DNA of 8,175 nt from an uncultured Alphaproteobacteria bacterium (GTDB lineage Bacteria; Pseudomonadota; Alphaproteobacteria; Puniceispirillales; Puniceispirillaceae): the NCBI GenBank assembly GCA_913031555.1, contig CAJWDO010000062.1, positions 1 to 8,175 on the forward strand, in the 5' to 3' direction. Positions 1 through 5,884 of this stretch are shown piece after piece (positions within the stretch are counted from its first letter, which is position 1; the number at the start of each line of letters is the position of its first letter). The notes beneath the pieces are model-generated. The model did not search any database, was not told the origin of the DNA, and saw only the letters and a program-made list of their open reading frames with translations. The position numbers were made by a program, and so were the translations under genes.

Positions 1-106
1 TGGGGGGTGCTTGCGGCTCGGACCTCGGGCGGGTGATGGATGGGTGGAGGAAGTGAAGCATAATTTTGTTTAGGCGTGTTGGAGGATCCAAATCCTGCCC
101 TCACAA
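1..106. other. Non-coding left edge
   Basis: The first 60 bases are strongly G-rich on the plus strand, followed by an AT-rich step around 61-72. A short inverted repeat (AGGAT CCAA ATCCT, 83-96) is present. No gene or RNA could be supported here. Confidence 0.4.
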
Positions 107-304
107 ATGACTGTCATGATTCACACACCATCTGACTATCGTCCTATCGACGCATATAAAGGCCAACAAACAAGCCACGAGGTGGCGGAGGTAATCATCG
201 CGCACCAAACAGCGTCAATTACAGAGCGCGCGTATAGCCACACTGACTTCCTCGAGCAAAGAGGTCCGCTCATAGAAGCGAGGGAGCAATATTTAACGGG
301 ATAG
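107..304 (+). pseudogene. Remnant of a P4-type tyrosine recombinase/integrase (C-terminal tail only)
   Basis: The 65-residue reading frame matches the extreme C-terminus of P4-family phage/island integrases. The motif EVAEVIIAH (residues 25-33) corresponds to the family's REVAExxLAH. ITERAY (38-43) corresponds to KVEAAY, which carries the nucleophilic tyrosine. FLEQRGPLIEAREQYL (48-63) corresponds to the terminal helix usually read as LFEKRRxLMEAWADYL. His33 and Tyr43 are 10 residues apart, as in the family. Intact members are about 400 residues long, so the core-binding domain and the catalytic R...K/H-x-x-R part are missing. The frame is closed upstream by TAG at 71-73, and no ribosome-binding site precedes the ATG. 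I read it as a decayed relic of an integrated element rather than a working gene. The family match rests on motif recognition only. Confidence 0.72.
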
Positions 305-509
305 CCTTATAGATCACTGGAGCGAATATTCAAAATCACAATCTGTGGTTTGTTGCGGCCATTATGATAAAAGACGAATTGCCGACCCAAGTGTTCAGCG
401 ACGGTCTAAGAAAAAATCAAAATTTATTGTTCCTGCGTACCGGATTTCCGCAAATCGGGCCGAAAGATTTTCATTTCATCTCTATCAACCCTTTTTCAAG
501 GAGATACAG
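305..509. other. AT-richer intergenic gap without a recognisable gene
   Basis: The stretch between the integrase relic and the glycine-zipper gene is visibly richer in A and T than the genes downstream, with A-rich runs around 410-425. It contains an imperfect inverted repeat (GATTT at 443-447, CCGC loop, AAATC at 452-456) with no T-run after it. It presumably holds the promoter for the gene starting at 510, but I could not find a convincing pair of -35 and -10 boxes with normal spacing, so none is annotated. Confidence 0.5.
498..504 (+). promoter_or_regulatory. Strong ribosome-binding site fixing the start at 510
   Basis: AAGGAGA lies about 6 bases before ATG 510. The reading frame is open back to 345, but only this ATG has a Shine-Dalgarno sequence and is followed directly by a signal peptide, so 510 is the start. 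Confidence 0.85.
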
Positions 510-1019
510 ATGAAATCGAACAAGCCTCTTTCAGCGCTGATTGCAACAGGCGCTTTGTTCAGTGCGAACCTCGCCGGTGCCCAAACCATCAGCGATACGC
601 GCACCGGTTATGTAACGGGCGTCGAGACCGTCTGGACGCATCGTGTCATTCACGAGCCAGTGACAACGACATCCTGTCATACGACCCAATCGCATGCGGG
701 CGGGCAGGGCAATGTAGGTGACATGGTCATCGGCGGGTTGGTCGGCTCTGCGATTGGCAACAAGTTGAGCGATAATCATGGTGCCGGCTCTCTAGGTGCG
801 CTGTTTGGTGCTGTCGCTGCGATGGACAAGTCACCGCGCCAGCGCCGGGTCTGTCGTGACCGGACAAGCTATCACCAGAGGACCGAGAATGTGGCCGACC
901 ACTATCTGGTCCATGTGCGCGCCGATGGTCGCAGCCTGACATTTCGCTCGAACCACCGCTACCGCGTGAACCAACGTGTCAACCTCTCCGTGTCCTCGAA
1001 TTATGGGCTCCTGCGCTGA
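510..1019 (+). CDS. Exported glycine-zipper protein, 17-kDa surface antigen-like
   Basis: This is a 169-residue exported protein of the Rickettsia 17-kDa antigen / glycine-zipper 2TM type. Residues 1-24 form a Sec signal peptide (basic MKSNK, then a hydrophobic core, then AGA before Q25), so mature cleavage probably follows Ala24. No lipobox cysteine is present, unlike the lipoprotein members of the family. Residues 69-104 are a glycine zipper (GDMVIGGLVGSAIGNK, then GAGSLGALFGAVAA), expected to insert into or pack against a membrane. A C-terminal basic, beta-prone segment (130-169) follows. Cys56 and Cys115 flank the zipper and could form a disulfide, as the paired cysteines around this motif do in related proteins. 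The role is probably structural, in the outer membrane or periplasm. The gene lies 59 bp upstream of a lipoprotein gene on the same strand and may or may not share its transcript. Confidence 0.8.
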   Translation: MKSNKPLSALIATGALFSANLAGAQTISDTRTGYVTGVETVWTHRVIHEPVTTTSCHTTQSHAGGQGNVGDMVIGGLVGSAIGNKLSDNHGAGSLGALFGAVAAMDKSPRQRRVCRDRTSYHQRTENVADHYLVHVRADGRSLTFRSNHRYRVNQRVNLSVSSNYGLLR

Positions 1020-1065
1020 CGTCAACGCAGTCACATGACCCGTAACCCGAACGCTTCAAACCAAA

Positions 1066-1072
1066 AAGGAAG
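1066..1072 (+). promoter_or_regulatory. Ribosome-binding site of the lipoprotein gene
   Basis: AAGGAAG is followed by TTTTTC and then ATG 1079, giving good spacing. It supports this start, which also begins a complete lipoprotein signal. Confidence 0.75.
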
Positions 1073-1078
1073 TTTTTC

Positions 1079-1621
1079 ATGAACCGTCTATCCATTCCCC
1101 TTATAGCACTTGCTGCGCTCAGCGTGGCTGCCTGCCAGCAGACGGTGCTGACATCATCCGCGCCGACAATTTCGGTCATTGATCGTGCTAATGAAATGCA
1201 AAATGTGCTGAATTTCGATTCCTGCCTGAGCAACGGGCTGGAACAGGACGCACAGGCGGCGGCCAGTGATGAGCCTGGTCAGTATCTGGCCAGCGCAAAA
1301 ACCCTTGCCGGATGTGATGCAAAGCTTCGTGATTCCGCCTCGCTCGTGGATATCGATCAGCGCATGCAGGCAAAGGCCCTCGCGGTCCAAAACTATATCA
1401 AGGGCGGCGATATCCAGAATGCCCGGCTGGCACTGATGGATTTTGAGGCCAGCTTTGATGGCGCCGACCTCATTTTTGCCGATGGCAGTTCGTTCACCGA
1501 CACCATGCATGTGCTGTTGCACAGCTTTGATGACCGTGTCGGGTACAAGCTGGCCTCCCTGAATGCCCGCCGAAAGGTCAAGGACGAGGTGCGCCGCGCC
1601 TGGTACTGGCAGAACAACTGA
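1079..1621 (+). CDS. Lipoprotein of unknown function, first gene of the envelope operon
   Basis: The 180-residue product begins with a type II signal peptide: MNR, hydrophobic core (residues 4-17) and a lipobox ending VAAC, with Cys19 as the lipid-modified residue. Gln at +2 after the cysteine is not a Lol-avoidance residue, which suggests sorting to the outer membrane. The mature part is mostly helical, with Cys49 and Cys79 available for a disulfide in the periplasm, and ends in a basic and aromatic tail (RRKVKDEVRRAWYWQNN). I do not recognise a family. The next gene follows after 23 bp, so the lipoprotein is probably co-transcribed with the coiled-coil, channel-like and anchored proteins downstream. 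By analogy with Tol and Ton clusters it could be an outer-membrane anchor for that assembly, but this is inference from position alone. Confidence 0.8.
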   Translation: MNRLSIPLIALAALSVAACQQTVLTSSAPTISVIDRANEMQNVLNFDSCLSNGLEQDAQAAASDEPGQYLASAKTLAGCDAKLRDSASLVDIDQRMQAKALAVQNYIKGGDIQNARLALMDFEASFDGADLIFADGSSFTDTMHVLLHSFDDRVGYKLASLNARRKVKDEVRRAWYWQNN

Positions 1622-1629
1622 AACGGTAG

Positions 1630-1635
1630 AAAGGA
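1630..1635 (+). promoter_or_regulatory. Ribosome-binding site of the coiled-coil protein gene
   Basis: AAAGGA lies 9 bases before ATG 1645. It favours Met1 over the in-frame ATG codons at 1660 and 1699, neither of which has a comparable site. Confidence 0.65.
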
Positions 1636-1644
1636 TCCCCTGTC

Positions 1645-2553
1645 ATGAAACAGAACGGCATGAGACACGGACGTCACGTCCTCCCGCCCCGCAAGGCGAT
1701 GATCACGGTGGTAACGGGCCTGGCCTTGCTGGCTGCTGGTCCGGCACTTGCCTCCAACAGTCATGGTTGGCAGCCACAGATCAGCGAAAAGATCCTCGTG
1801 CTGCCACAAAAGCATCTGGAGCGCGCGGTTCAGCGGGACTTCGCCGCTTCGCCACTCGCCAGCGACATGCTGGATATTGATAGTCAGATCGCCACTGAAG
1901 TCACAAATATCCAGTCATTGAGCGAGAGCCAGCATCTCTATGAAGGCGATGTGGCTATGGAGGTCAAGCATCAGGTACTGGCAGGTAAGCGTGCCTATAT
2001 CGGCCTGATGGGTGACCAGATCTCCCTGAAGCGCGAGAAATTGGAAACCCAGCTCCGTCTCTATCGACATCTGGCCCGAACAGCCCGGCGCAACGCCAGC
2101 AACCTTGAAAACCAGCGCGAGGTTGCCACTGCCATTGATACCGCCCAGCAGCGGGCCGAGAAGGTCGAGAGCACCTTGCGAGAGGATCTGTTCTATTCCA
2201 CCAATCTGCCTGAAAGCAAATTTGGCGAGGACTACGCCGCCAACCGGCAGGCTATCGTGTCACTCCGCGCCGCCATCGCCAACCATCCGCTGAACCGGGC
2301 CGCCGACGGCGTTGATGCGCCGCGGAACAAGATCGAGGAGTTGCAGCGGCTGGAGATGAATGTTGAAGCACAGCTGGCCATTCTCGACATGGAGGATGAG
2401 GTGCTTGGCCACATGGCAAAGCTTCTGTCTCTCGATGCCATGGCGTTTGCCGAAGAGGTTGCGGAGCGCGCCTATCTGGAAAATGAACAGATGCTTGATG
2501 CGCCTGATTTCAGATCTCCAGCGGCCGGCGTGAAGCTCTTCGTGAGTTTCTGA
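1645..2553 (+). CDS. Exported alpha-helical / coiled-coil protein
   Basis: The 302-residue product has a long, basic n-region (residues 1-18), a hydrophobic core (19-33) and a cleavage site after ALA (34-36), so it is probably released into the periplasm. The mature part is rich in Glu, Gln, Arg, Leu and Ala, with heptad-like stretches at about 75-185 and 225-285, which suggests extended coiled coils. Periplasmic coiled-coil proteins are common partners of ExbB/TolQ systems: DUF3450 proteins in TonB2-type clusters and CpoB/YbgF in Tol clusters. I cannot show homology to either. The last residues (GVKLFVSF) alternate hydrophobic and polar and end in Phe, like the C-terminal signal of outer-membrane proteins, although nothing else suggests a barrel. 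The gene sits between the lipoprotein gene and a second small exported helical gene. Confidence 0.75.
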   Translation: MKQNGMRHGRHVLPPRKAMITVVTGLALLAAGPALASNSHGWQPQISEKILVLPQKHLERAVQRDFAASPLASDMLDIDSQIATEVTNIQSLSESQHLYEGDVAMEVKHQVLAGKRAYIGLMGDQISLKREKLETQLRLYRHLARTARRNASNLENQREVATAIDTAQQRAEKVESTLREDLFYSTNLPESKFGEDYAANRQAIVSLRAAIANHPLNRAADGVDAPRNKIEELQRLEMNVEAQLAILDMEDEVLGHMAKLLSLDAMAFAEEVAERAYLENEQMLDAPDFRSPAAGVKLFVSF

Positions 2554-2587
2554 TGTCGTTACCACTGCAATCACCATCGATCCATTT

Positions 2588-2597
2588 GGAAAGGAAA
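2588..2597 (+). promoter_or_regulatory. Ribosome-binding site deciding the start at 2604
   Basis: The purine-rich GGAAAGGAAA ends 6 bases before ATG 2604. The alternative ATG at 2553, which overlaps the previous stop codon, would add 17 residues in front of an otherwise complete signal peptide. Confidence 0.75.
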
Positions 2598-2603
2598 TCG
2601 AAC

Positions 2604-2987
2604 ATGACACGTCACATTATCAAATCCTGTCTCGTCGCGGCGGCACTTCTGACCAGTGCCCCGGCCTTCGCGGGGTCACTTGAAAACCTGGAAAGGGAAC
2701 GCTCCATCATGGTCTCATATCTTCTTGATGCGGACCTGAATGTGGCGCAGCGCGAGGAAAAAATAGCATTCTCGAAACGCCGCCTGGCCGATCTTGAGCG
2801 GATTGCGTTGAAAGACAAGGCGCTGAAGGAGTCACGCAGTCCGCTGGTTCTGAAGGTGTTCAAGAATTACGAGATGTCGTTCCTTGTGCATTCCGCTGCC
2901 GAGTCGGGCCGGTCAATGCCAACGCACTGGCTGGAAGGTATCGGCCTGTCCACCAGCGATCTGCTGAATGCGCGGTCGATGAAATGA
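2604..2987 (+). CDS. Small exported helical protein of unknown function
   Basis: The 127-residue product begins with a clear Sec signal peptide (MTRHIIK, hydrophobic core, cleavage after AFA at residues 21-23). The mature part of about 104 residues is highly charged and predicted helical, with a heptad-like segment from about 25 to 75 (for example LENLERERS and KRRLADLERIALKDKALK) and no cysteines or obvious catalytic residues. I recognise no family. Its stop codon overlaps the start of the channel-like gene (ATGA at 2984-2987), so the two are translationally coupled, which argues that this small periplasmic protein works with the membrane channel-like subunit. It could be a second coiled-coil partner beside the 302-residue protein just upstream; any relation between the two is unproven. 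Confidence 0.75.
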   Translation: MTRHIIKSCLVAAALLTSAPAFAGSLENLERERSIMVSYLLDADLNVAQREEKIAFSKRRLADLERIALKDKALKESRSPLVLKVFKNYEMSFLVHSAAESGRSMPTHWLEGIGLSTSDLLNARSMK

Positions 2988-3595
2988 CCGCTCTCGTCCT
3001 CAAGGCAAGGCGTGGCATATCGCCGATCAGCCATGTGGCAGGGCGGTTTGGGCTGACGATGCAGGCGGTCAGCCTGTTTCTGGGGCTTGTCGTGATTGTC
3101 ATCGCCATGGCCAACCTTGCCACTGGCATGACACCGGCACAGATCCTTGGCTGGAGCCTGGAGATGCTCGGTGGTGGCTTCCTGCTGCTGCTTTCGGCAC
3201 TCGTCATCACCGACATTTTCTGTTGCGTGCGGATGATTGACAGCGCGCATCACGCCGAGACGGACCTTGAACGGCAAAAATGGGTGCAGGCGGGACTGCA
3301 GGCATGCAACGGGATCGCCACGCTGGCCCTGACCTTTACGCTGCTCGGGATCAGCCTTGGTATCGGCCAGCTGTCGAACAGCAGTCTCACTCCCGACAGC
3401 ATCGACAAGGTGATCGCCACGCTGACTGATGATTTCAGCATGGCCTTCCTGACCTCGGTGATCGGATTGCCGCTCTCGGCCATTCTGCGCACCATCCTCA
3501 TTGTCCTGAATGCCTCACTGGCGCTTGGCAGCACTTCGGTTGTCTATCCGGACAGCAGCGAGGTTGATGCCGGTGCCCCTGTTACCTCTTCTTGA
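2984..3595 (+). CDS. MotA/TolQ/ExbB-like proton-channel family membrane protein (divergent)
   Basis: The 203-residue inner-membrane protein has four likely transmembrane helices at about 25-47, 60-81, 109-130 and 152-182. TM3 (ALTFTLLGISLGIGQL) and TM4 (DDFSMAFLTSVIGLPLSA) follow the paired signatures of MotA/TolQ/ExbB proteins: the LLGTxxGI-like helix, then a helix with T-x-x-x-GL. The TSVIGLPLSA phrase resembles ZorA-like members as well. The family uses the proton motive force to drive periplasm-spanning partners. Oddities are an Ile where LLGT normally has Thr, a polar Asp77 near the end of TM2 followed by Cys80-Cys81, and only a short cytoplasmic loop (about 82-108) between TM2 and TM3. 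The start overlaps the previous gene by 4 bp. Anchored Pro/Ala-rich proteins follow, as TonB or TolA follows ExbB/TolQ. The family call rests on motif reading without a search. Confidence 0.6.
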   Translation: MTALVLKARRGISPISHVAGRFGLTMQAVSLFLGLVVIVIAMANLATGMTPAQILGWSLEMLGGGFLLLLSALVITDIFCCVRMIDSAHHAETDLERQKWVQAGLQACNGIATLALTFTLLGISLGIGQLSNSSLTPDSIDKVIATLTDDFSMAFLTSVIGLPLSAILRTILIVLNASLALGSTSVVYPDSSEVDAGAPVTSS

Positions 3596-3598
3596 ACC

Positions 3599-3603
3599 GG
3601 AGA
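3599..3603 (+). promoter_or_regulatory. Ribosome-binding site deciding the start at 3613
   Basis: GGAGA lies 9 bases before ATG 3613. The longer frame would need a TTG at 3592 overlapping the preceding stop, with this site inside the coding region, so ATG 3613 is preferred. Confidence 0.65.
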
Positions 3604-3612
3604 CCAGTTTTC

Positions 3613-4584
3613 ATGCGATACCTCATCTTCAACATCACCGTCCTCTCGGCGCTTGGCTATTTGTTCATGGCCTCGCCGGAACAATCCTTCACCAGCTGGG
3701 TCGGCAAGGCACCGCAGATGTACGACGCGGCGAAAACGGCTGGTCGTGACGGCGCAGCCGGAAGTGATTCCTCCGAAACCGCCGGCACCGCGCTTCTCGA
3801 AGCCATGGAGCCGGTGGTCGAGGAGGTGCTGTCATCACCCAAAGCGCCGACGCCGGAGCAAATGCCAGTTGGGAGCTGGGCCGACGCGCCGCTGGTGGAG
3901 GCGTCCAATATGCAGACGGCCGAGGCCGCGCAGATGGATGTTGATGCTGGACGAGACGTCGAACCTGTCACGATACAGGACATCGAGACGATCATTCGCA
4001 CCCTTCTGGAAACCAGGGTGGCCGAGGCCGGTGACCGGGACGATGGCATGGCTTCGGCAACCGAGGCTATCAAGGCGGTCCCGACGGCGGTTCCCACGGC
4101 AGCCCCGACGGTGGCCACATTGAGACAGGATGCGGCGGCCGAGACAGCTCCGGATGGTGAAGCCATACCCCCCTCATCACCGGGCCCAAAGACACTGGCG
4201 ACGACACCGGCAACACCATCGCAGGCCAGCCCTGAAGCCGGACCCCGCATTGGCAAAGCGCCGAGGGACACGCAACTGGCCAGCAAGGCCGTGGCCCCCT
4301 CGCAGGCCGATTCCGGCGAGATGAGCGATGCCGATATTGCCGCTGCCTTTGCCGAGCTTCAGCAGTCGGCAGCCGTACAGCCATCGCGGACGGACCAGTT
4401 GCCATTAACCGATATGGCTGCTGTTACCGAGGCGGCGTCGAACGGGGATTCTGCCAGTAATTTGGCCAGCCTGCCGGCCGCAGAAACTGCGCCCGTCTTC
4501 ATGTCGCCGCGGCAACGTGCTGACAGCCTCAATTTGATGGTTGAGGAGCTGCAACTGATGTATCTGGAACGGGCCGGTGGTTGA
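3613..4584 (+). CDS. Membrane-anchored Ala/Pro-rich periplasmic protein
   Basis: The 323-residue product starts with a hydrophobic helix (residues 2-20, YLIFNITVLSALGYLFMA) with no good cleavage site, so it is probably an uncleaved inner-membrane anchor with the rest in the periplasm. Residues 40-295 are low-complexity, rich in Ala, Pro, Glu, Thr and Ser, and largely acidic, including a short repeat around residues 155-166 (VPTAVPTAAPT). Small helical islands occur at about 117-139, 237-254 and 298-320; the last (SPRQRADSLNLMVEELQLMY) is the best-ordered part and may be the binding end. The layout resembles TolA/TonB-type linkers, but no TonB or TolA C-terminal domain is visible, and the anchor lacks the Asp found in ExbD/TolR/MotB. 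It follows the channel-like gene and overlaps the next gene by 8 bp. Function unknown. Confidence 0.7.
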   Translation: MRYLIFNITVLSALGYLFMASPEQSFTSWVGKAPQMYDAAKTAGRDGAAGSDSSETAGTALLEAMEPVVEEVLSSPKAPTPEQMPVGSWADAPLVEASNMQTAEAAQMDVDAGRDVEPVTIQDIETIIRTLLETRVAEAGDRDDGMASATEAIKAVPTAVPTAAPTVATLRQDAAAETAPDGEAIPPSSPGPKTLATTPATPSQASPEAGPRIGKAPRDTQLASKAVAPSQADSGEMSDADIAAAFAELQQSAAVQPSRTDQLPLTDMAAVTEAASNGDSASNLASLPAAETAPVFMSPRQRADSLNLMVEELQLMYLERAGG

Positions 4585-5881
4585 TCGGCGTAATCTCACA
4601 ATCCCGATCAATCTGGGATTCCTTGCGGTTCTGGTGGCGCTGTCGGCGTTTGTTAACGACGCGCCTACGGCACTGGTGGCTGAAAAGCAGGCGCCGGCGT
4701 CACCAGTTGACACCATGCCGCCCCCACCCGCGCAGCCTGTCGAAACCCGTCCGTCTGCCGGCCAGCCATTTGCCGGGCAGGCGGTACGGCTGAGCGCGCT
4801 GTCGATGCCTGCGCCGCCGGAGCTGCCAATGGCGGCGGCCGAGAGCCGGAAAACGCCGGTCAAGGATGTTCAGCGCCGGGAGAGCACAGCCCAGTCCAGT
4901 CCCGTTCCAGAGGTCGCAACTTCACAGGTGGCGGAGTTGGCGGCACCTTCGGTTCAGGCACCACCAGACCCGATACCGCCGGCACCGGTACCGAGTGAGC
5001 CACCATTGGCGCCACTCACCCCTTTGGTACCGGCTTCAGCAGATCTGAAACTGGCGGCACTGACACCCTCGGTCCCGCTTCCGGCGAAGCCACTTCCAGC
5101 AATCGAGAGCCCGCGGCCACTGATGACGCCGAAAGCAGGATCTCTGGCGCCAAGACCTGAACTTACACCTTTGGGACAGGTGCCGCGGCGGGCAGTGCCG
5201 GCCGCCTCCAGCGTTGATATCACCCCGCTTCGCCCCGTAGCACGCAAGGCGCCGGATCACAAGCAGGTGCCGGACTCCACCCCGCCACCCGTAATGCCGA
5301 TCGAGGTGGCGGCGGCGGTCAGCGCGCGCCCGGAGATCGTAGCAGCGAAACCTGAGGACACACGCCCTCGGGCAGTCGATCTGCAGGTGGCGGAACAGCT
5401 CATGGACAGTCAAGGTCAACAGCTGTCGCTGGAGTTTCTCTGGCCCGCTGATCGGCGCAGCCATGCCCGAATCTATGCGAATCTCACGCAATGTCTTGGT
5501 GTGGAAAACGGTGTTATTGACAGCAACAGAAAGGTGCATCTTGGTGCTGGTGGTGGCAGACGTTTCAACGCCGCCCTGCATTCGCCTTTCATGCGGCTTG
5601 TCGACCAGCCGGTCGACCCGCGAGAGCGCCGGATTATTGAACGCCTTCGCAATGGTCAGCATGGTGATGCCGGTGGTGGCATGGCGGTGCGGGTTTTCAG
5701 GCGTGCGCATGACATGCGTCTGTTGGCGGCGCTGAACCGGGCTTTCGGGGGACTGCCCTCGGCAGGTCATGTGACGGCCGAATATGAAATGGATGGAAGC
5801 CGCCTGTATCTTGCCAAGCTGACGCTGGATGGCAGAGCTTATGATGGGCGTGTGCGCCTTGGCCGGGACGGATGCGCGTAA
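4577..5881 (+). CDS. TonB-like anchored proline-rich protein with an unrecognised C-terminal domain
   Basis: The 434-residue product starts at GTG 4577, inside the previous gene. No ATG precedes the hydrophobic helix, and the short basic start (MVDRRN) is a natural positive-inside flank. Residues 9-26 form an uncleaved membrane anchor. Residues 35-265 are a long proline-rich linker (many PxP, PPxP and PLxP phrases), of the sort TonB uses to span the periplasm. Residues 279-434 are a compact, mixed alpha/beta domain beginning QGQQLSLEFLWPADRRSHARIY, with Cys306 and Cys433 as a possible disulfide pair. I do not recognise the domain: it lacks the TonB YP...G signature and the OmpA peptidoglycan-binding motif. 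The architecture suggests a cell-envelope energy transducer or sensor working with the upstream channel-like subunit. That function is inferred from shape and operon position. Confidence 0.75.
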   Translation: MVDRRNLTIPINLGFLAVLVALSAFVNDAPTALVAEKQAPASPVDTMPPPPAQPVETRPSAGQPFAGQAVRLSALSMPAPPELPMAAAESRKTPVKDVQRRESTAQSSPVPEVATSQVAELAAPSVQAPPDPIPPAPVPSEPPLAPLTPLVPASADLKLAALTPSVPLPAKPLPAIESPRPLMTPKAGSLAPRPELTPLGQVPRRAVPAASSVDITPLRPVARKAPDHKQVPDSTPPPVMPIEVAAAVSARPEIVAAKPEDTRPRAVDLQVAEQLMDSQGQQLSLEFLWPADRRSHARIYANLTQCLGVENGVIDSNRKVHLGAGGGRRFNAALHSPFMRLVDQPVDPRERRIIERLRNGQHGDAGGGMAVRVFRRAHDMRLLAALNRAFGGLPSAGHVTAEYEMDGSRLYLAKLTLDGRAYDGRVRLGRDGCA

Positions 5882-5884
5882 AGT

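Noticed and set aside
74..104. tRNA T-arm/acceptor-like sequence (GGATCCAAATCCTGCCCTC) beside the integrase relic
   Set aside because: The upstream bases hold no matching acceptor 5' strand, D-arm or anticodon arm, and the T-loop does not fit the TTC consensus. At most it is a degenerate attachment-site relic.
345..509. Upstream extension of the glycine-zipper reading frame
   Set aside because: It has no ribosome-binding site and non-coding-like composition, and it would bury the signal peptide; ATG 510 has a strong Shine-Dalgarno sequence.
2553..2603. Earlier ATG overlapping the stop of the 302-residue gene
   Set aside because: It would add 17 residues before a complete signal peptide; the ATG at 2604 has a good ribosome-binding site.
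4072..4116. Tandem repeat encoding VPTAVPTAAPTVA
   Set aside because: Only a few imperfect units inside a low-complexity linker, with no sign of an independent repeat element.
3657..4286. Minus-strand open frame (209 codons) opposite the Ala/Pro-rich gene
   Set aside because: Ala/Ser/Gly/Val-rich complement of a low-complexity coding region; the plus-strand gene has the anchor helix and operon spacing.
5036..5770. Long minus-strand open frame (244 codons) opposite the proline-rich gene
   Set aside because: Shadow of the GC-rich plus-strand gene; the composition is Arg/His/Cys-rich and unlike a real protein, with no supporting start context.
2984..5881. Zorya-type anti-phage defence (ZorA-like channel protein)
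   Set aside because: The TM4 motif is ZorA-like, but no ZorB-type OmpA domain and no ZorC, ZorD or ZorE gene is present.
4577..5881. Canonical TonB
   Set aside because: The anchor and proline-rich linker fit, but the C-terminal TonB signature is absent, so no tonB symbol is given.
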